6,944 bases of DNA from an uncultured Gammaproteobacteria bacterium (lineage in GTDB: Bacteria > Pseudomonadota > Gammaproteobacteria > Coxiellales > Coxiellaceae), in NCBI GenBank assembly GCA_903870185.1, contig CAIQCE010000162.1, positions 1-6,944 on the forward strand, in the 5' to 3' direction. This document shows, piece by piece, positions 4,511-6,944 of this stretch (position 1 is the stretch's first letter; every line of letters begins with the position of its first letter). Under the pieces are notes generated by a model. The model saw only the letters and a program-made list of their open reading frames with translations, was not told the DNA's origin and did no database searches. The translations under genes were made by a program, and so were the position numbers.

Positions 4511-6325
4511 TTATCCTTTACTAGAAGGGCTTCTTTTTCTTTCATTCTCTTTGAGAAATTTCTTTCGTAACCTTATGGAAATTGGAGTAATTTCCACGAG
4601 CTCATCGTCATCAATAAACTCCAGCGCTTGTTCAAGTGATTGTTTAATATAGGGGGTTAGCATGATATTTTCATCAGAGCCTGATGCCCGCATATTGGTC
4701 AATTGCTTTTCCTTCGTCGCATTGACAACCAAATCGTTTTCACGAGAATGTATACCAATAATCATTCCCTCATAGAGCTGAACTTGAGGCCCTATGAAAA
4801 GATCTCCACGCTCTTGAAGGTTCCAAAGAGCAAAGCCTGTACTAACCCCTGCACAATTGGAAATCAATACTCCACGAGTCCTCTGATTCAGCTCTCCTGA
4901 CTTCACTGGCCCATAATGGTCAAAAATATGGTACATAACACCTGACCCAGAGGTCATCGTTAAGAATTTAGAATGGAAACCAATTAATCCCCGAGTTGGG
5001 ATCTGATAAGTCAATCGAACCCGTCCCTTCTCGATTATCATGTCCTTCATATCGCCTTTACAGGACGCTAGATGCTGCATTATAGAACCTTGGTGCACTT
5101 CATCCACATCCACCACTAAGTTCTCATAGGGCTCACATAGGACGCCATCAATTTCACGATTAATCACTTCAGGCCTGGAAACAGCAAATTCATAGCCTTC
5201 ACGTCTCATCGTTTCAATTAAAATAGAAAGATGAAGCTCCCCTCTACCTGAAACCTTAAATTTATCAGCGCTCTCGCCTTTTCCAACTCTTAAAGCCACA
5301 TTGACAATCAGCTCACGATCGAGTCGATCTGATATTTGACGACTTGTAACATATTTGCCTTCTTGGCCTGCAAAAGGCGAATTATTAACCTGGAAGGTCA
5401 TACTAACGGTCGGCTCATCCACGGTTAATGGAGTCAAAGCTTCAACGTTCGCTGGGTCACAAAGAGTATCTGAAATACGGATTCCTTCTATTCCGGTAAC
5501 AGCCACAATATCTCCCGCTTGTGCTAGCGGTACTTCAGTCCTTTCCAAGCCCATAAAGCCTAGGACTTGAAGCACTCTACCTGCGCGAGTTTTTCCATCT
5601 CTATCAATAATAGTGACAGCTGTGTTGGTTTTTATGCTTCCTCTTTTAATACGACCAATCCCAATAGCACCCACATAACTTGAGTAATCCAAAGACGTAA
5701 TTTGCATTTGGAAGGGTCCATCCACATTCACTTCTGGAGGCGGCACCCGCTTGATAATGGTATCCAATAAAGGGTTCATATTCTCACTGGGCTGATCTAA
5801 CTCATATTGCGCATAACCCATTAATGCAGAAGCATAAATTACAGGGAAATCTAACTGCTCATTCGTAGCTCCCAAACTATCAAATAGATCAAAAACTTGG
5901 TCAACAACCCAATCAGGTCTTGCACCCGGACGATCTATCTTGTTAATCACTACGATTGGTTTCAATCCCCAAGAAAAAGCTTTTTGGGTTACGAATCGAG
6001 TTTGAGGCATTGGGCCATCAACAGCATCCACTAGGAGAATCACTGAATCAACCATCGATAAAATTCGTTCAACTTCCCCACCAAAATCAGCATGCCCAGG
6101 AGTATCTACAATATTGACTCTATAATCACCCCAACGAATAGCGGTATTTTTAGCCAATATCGTGATTCCACGTTCTTTTTCTAAATCATTAGAATCCATC
6201 ACTCGTTCAGTGGAAGCAGTTCGCTGCACCAAGGTACCTGATTGGGATAGAAGTTTATCTACCAAGGTTGTTTTACCGTGATCAACGTGGGCGATAATAG
6301 CGACATTTCGGATATTATTAGTCAT
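4511..6325 (-). CDS. typA: Ribosome-associated GTPase TypA/BipA
   Basis: TypA/BipA is an EF-G-like translational GTPase that binds the ribosome and helps 50S assembly and growth under stress such as cold. The 604 residues match the usual 607 or so. Motifs in order are G1 AHVDHGKT (12-19), G2 RGITI (52-56), G3 DTPGH (74-78), G4 NKID (128-131) and G5 SAL (166-168). They are followed by the beta-barrel domain II, the EF-G-like domains and the BipA-specific C-terminal domain. The family-specific tail blocks SRENDLVVNATKEKQLTNMR and LEQALEFIDDDELVEITP are present, ending in a basic tail. The ATG at 6323-6325 fits the family N-terminus, and an AAGG lies 5 bases upstream. It has its own terminator. 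The upstream gene is in the same direction but 120 bases away, so separate transcription is likely. I saw no convincing sigma-70 promoter. Confidence 0.98.
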   Translation of the reverse strand: MTNNIRNVAIIAHVDHGKTTLVDKLLSQSGTLVQRTASTERVMDSNDLEKERGITILAKNTAIRWGDYRVNIVDTPGHADFGGEVERILSMVDSVILLVDAVDGPMPQTRFVTQKAFSWGLKPIVVINKIDRPGARPDWVVDQVFDLFDSLGATNEQLDFPVIYASALMGYAQYELDQPSENMNPLLDTIIKRVPPPEVNVDGPFQMQITSLDYSSYVGAIGIGRIKRGSIKTNTAVTIIDRDGKTRAGRVLQVLGFMGLERTEVPLAQAGDIVAVTGIEGIRISDTLCDPANVEALTPLTVDEPTVSMTFQVNNSPFAGQEGKYVTSRQISDRLDRELIVNVALRVGKGESADKFKVSGRGELHLSILIETMRREGYEFAVSRPEVINREIDGVLCEPYENLVVDVDEVHQGSIMQHLASCKGDMKDMIIEKGRVRLTYQIPTRGLIGFHSKFLTMTSGSGVMYHIFDHYGPVKSGELNQRTRGVLISNCAGVSTGFALWNLQERGDLFIGPQVQLYEGMIIGIHSRENDLVVNATKEKQLTNMRASGSDENIMLTPYIKQSLEQALEFIDDDELVEITPISIRLRKKFLKENERKRSPSSKG

Positions 6326-6409
6326 GGGAGCCTTTTAGGAATTCAGTTGTCCAAAACTTCGAATCTAACCATAAACACGTCTGGAATACTAGCGGAAAAT
6401 AGCTTATAG

Positions 6410-6437
6410 CCTGGTTAAACAATCATTTTTAGCCAGG
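6410..6437. other. Hairpin between the coiled-coil gene and typA
   Basis: CCTGGTTAAA (6410-6419) and TTTAGCCAGG (6428-6437) form a 10-bp stem with one G-U pair on the + strand, or one mismatch on the - strand, and an 8-base loop. It lies 8 bases downstream of the stop of the - strand gene above it. There is no U-tract on either side, so it is not a standard terminator. It may stabilise the 3' end of that mRNA or aid Rho-dependent release. Confidence 0.4.
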
Positions 6438-6445
6438 GTCAGGCA

Positions 6446-6760
6446 TCAATCCTTGGCTGCCTTCAACTGCTGAACCTCAAGCTTTAGTGCCTTCACCTCA
6501 GCTTGAAGTTGGCGGATGGAGGCCTTTAATTCAGCTGAAAGTCGATTGATTTGCTGGGAAGTAGCACCTGCCTGCTCAGAAATAGAGGGACCAATACTGC
6601 GCTGAACCTTTAGAATTTGTTCTTGTAGCTGAGGTAAGCTGGGCTTATCTAAAGCTTTGGCTTGAACCACAACTTTTGGCTCATTTTTTGCATTCGCAAT
6701 AGAAAGCCCAAATGATAGACATGCTAAAACTGCACACACTTTGATAATCGAATGATTCAT
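6446..6760 (-). CDS. Small exported coiled-coil protein, unrecognised
   Basis: From the ATG at 6758-6760 this is a 104-residue protein. Residues 1-24 look like a Sec signal peptide: MNHSIIK, a hydrophobic core VCAVLACLSFGLS, then ANA with cleavage before KNEPK. The mature part, about 80 residues, is mostly helical heptads, especially the last 35 residues (LSAELKASIRQLQAEVKALK and on), a likely coiled coil that could oligomerise in the periplasm. The frame extends 15 codons upstream to a GTG at 6803-6805, but an AGAGG at 6769-6773 sits 8 bases before the inner ATG and the signal peptide begins there, so the shorter form is chosen. C14 follows VLA but the hydrophobic stretch before it is too short for a convincing lipobox. 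I do not recognise a family; low-complexity coiled-coil similarity would mislead any assignment. Confidence 0.75.
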   Translation of the reverse strand: MNHSIIKVCAVLACLSFGLSIANAKNEPKVVVQAKALDKPSLPQLQEQILKVQRSIGPSISEQAGATSQQINRLSAELKASIRQLQAEVKALKLEVQQLKAAKD

Positions 6761-6795
6761 GAAAATTGCCTCTGTGATATTTAAGAATGCGCAGA

Positions 6796-6825
6796 ATCTT
6801 ACCACAGCTTAAAATAGTTTTGTAA
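6796..6825 (-). promoter_or_regulatory. Candidate promoter of the coiled-coil gene
   Basis: On the - strand TTACAA (6825-6820) and TAAGAT (6801-6796) are separated by 18 bases and would start transcription about 30 bases before the ATG at 6760. Matches are 3 of 6 and 4 of 6 to the sigma-70 consensus, so this is suggestive only. The promoter directly abuts the tandem repeat at 6833. Confidence 0.3.
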
Positions 6826-6832
6826 GGAGTTT

Positions 6833-6869
6833 GGTGCCTGGCACCTAACCAGTGCCTGGCACCTAACCA
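6833..6869. repeat. 18-bp perfect tandem repeat with GGTGCCTGGCACC cores (copies 4 and 5)
   Basis: The unit GTGCCTGGCACCTAACCA occurs at 6834-6851 and again at 6852-6869 without a mismatch. Each unit holds the palindromic core of the family seen at 494, 908 and 959. The first core, GGTGCCTGGCACC (6833-6845), is a perfect palindrome; the second starts with A instead of G. The array lies between a - strand gene promoter and the possible + strand gene start at 6926. Confidence 0.88.
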
Positions 6870-6925
6870 CCCTGATCAGGAATAAACCCAGTGAAGTTCT
6901 TTAACTATTCGAGGAGAGGTAACGG

Positions 6926-6944
6926 TTGCCGGAATACACCTCGT
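6926..6944 (+). CDS. Possible gene start at window edge (TTG), product unknown
   Basis: A purine-rich GAGGAGAGG at 6911-6919 is followed after 6 bases by TTG CCG GAA TAC ACC TCG, which would encode MPEYTS before the window ends. The ribosome-binding site is strong and well spaced. With repeats of the GGTGCCTGGCACC type next door, a REP-associated transposase would be a natural candidate, and some of those begin with short sequences of the MPxYR type. Six residues are far too few to identify it. On the opposite strand a frame ending at a TGA (6876-6878) also runs to the window edge for 22 codons, so the true gene could equally be on the - strand, or absent. Confidence 0.28.

Noticed and set aside
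4703..4900. 65-codon + strand open frame inside typA
   Set aside because: It is the reverse-strand shadow of a highly conserved part of TypA, with no ribosome-binding site.
5355..5570. 71-codon + strand open frame inside typA
   Set aside because: Also a shadow of typA; its openness follows from typA codon use.
6410..6437. Rho-independent terminator for the coiled-coil gene
   Set aside because: The stem is acceptable but no U-tract follows it on either strand, so it is listed only as a hairpin.
6871..6880. Perfect 10-base palindrome CCTGATCAGG
   Set aside because: Short palindromes of this length are expected by chance and it does not recur in the window.

Overview
The window looks like a stretch of gammaproteobacterial chromosome of moderate to low GC. 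Every recognisable protein is closest, from memory, to its gammaproteobacterial form: TrxB with the HRRDxFR motif, the CcmA/CcmB haem-export pair, a YkuD-type L,D-transpeptidase, PyrF and TypA/BipA. The AT-rich intergenic DNA and the short hairpin repeats would fit a Legionella/Coxiella-like lineage. That placement is an inference; no rRNA or other phylogenetic marker is present.

Layout, left to right. Positions 1-456 (+) hold the C-terminal half of thioredoxin reductase. Positions 457-1004 have no intact gene. They contain a perfect 27-nt palindrome, a strong bidirectional terminator, a start-less reverse-strand reading frame that looks like the tail of a decayed gene, and two more copies of the palindromic repeat. 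ccmB and ccmA (1005-2308, -) overlap by four bases, and ccmB starts at TTG. Divergent from ccmA is an exported L,D-transpeptidase-like protein (2440-3204, +). pyrF (3343-4044, +) follows and is bracketed by four copies of a second hairpin repeat of about 34 bp, two on each side. Next come a 28-residue hydrophobic microprotein gene on the - strand (4212-4298) with its own Shine-Dalgarno and terminator, then typA (4511-6325, -) with a clear terminator, then a small exported coiled-coil protein (6446-6760, -). The right edge carries a perfect 18-bp tandem repeat built on the first palindrome family, followed by a good ribosome-binding site and a possible TTG start running off the window.

The genes do not form one pathway. 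They are housekeeping genes for redox balance, cytochrome c maturation, cell-wall cross-linking, pyrimidine synthesis and translation/ribosome assembly, separated by intergenic regions loaded with short repeats. No phage, CRISPR, toxin-antitoxin or defence system is visible. The least explained items are the microprotein gene, the two repeat families, the orphan reverse-strand frame with a terminator right behind it, and the possible gene start at the right edge.
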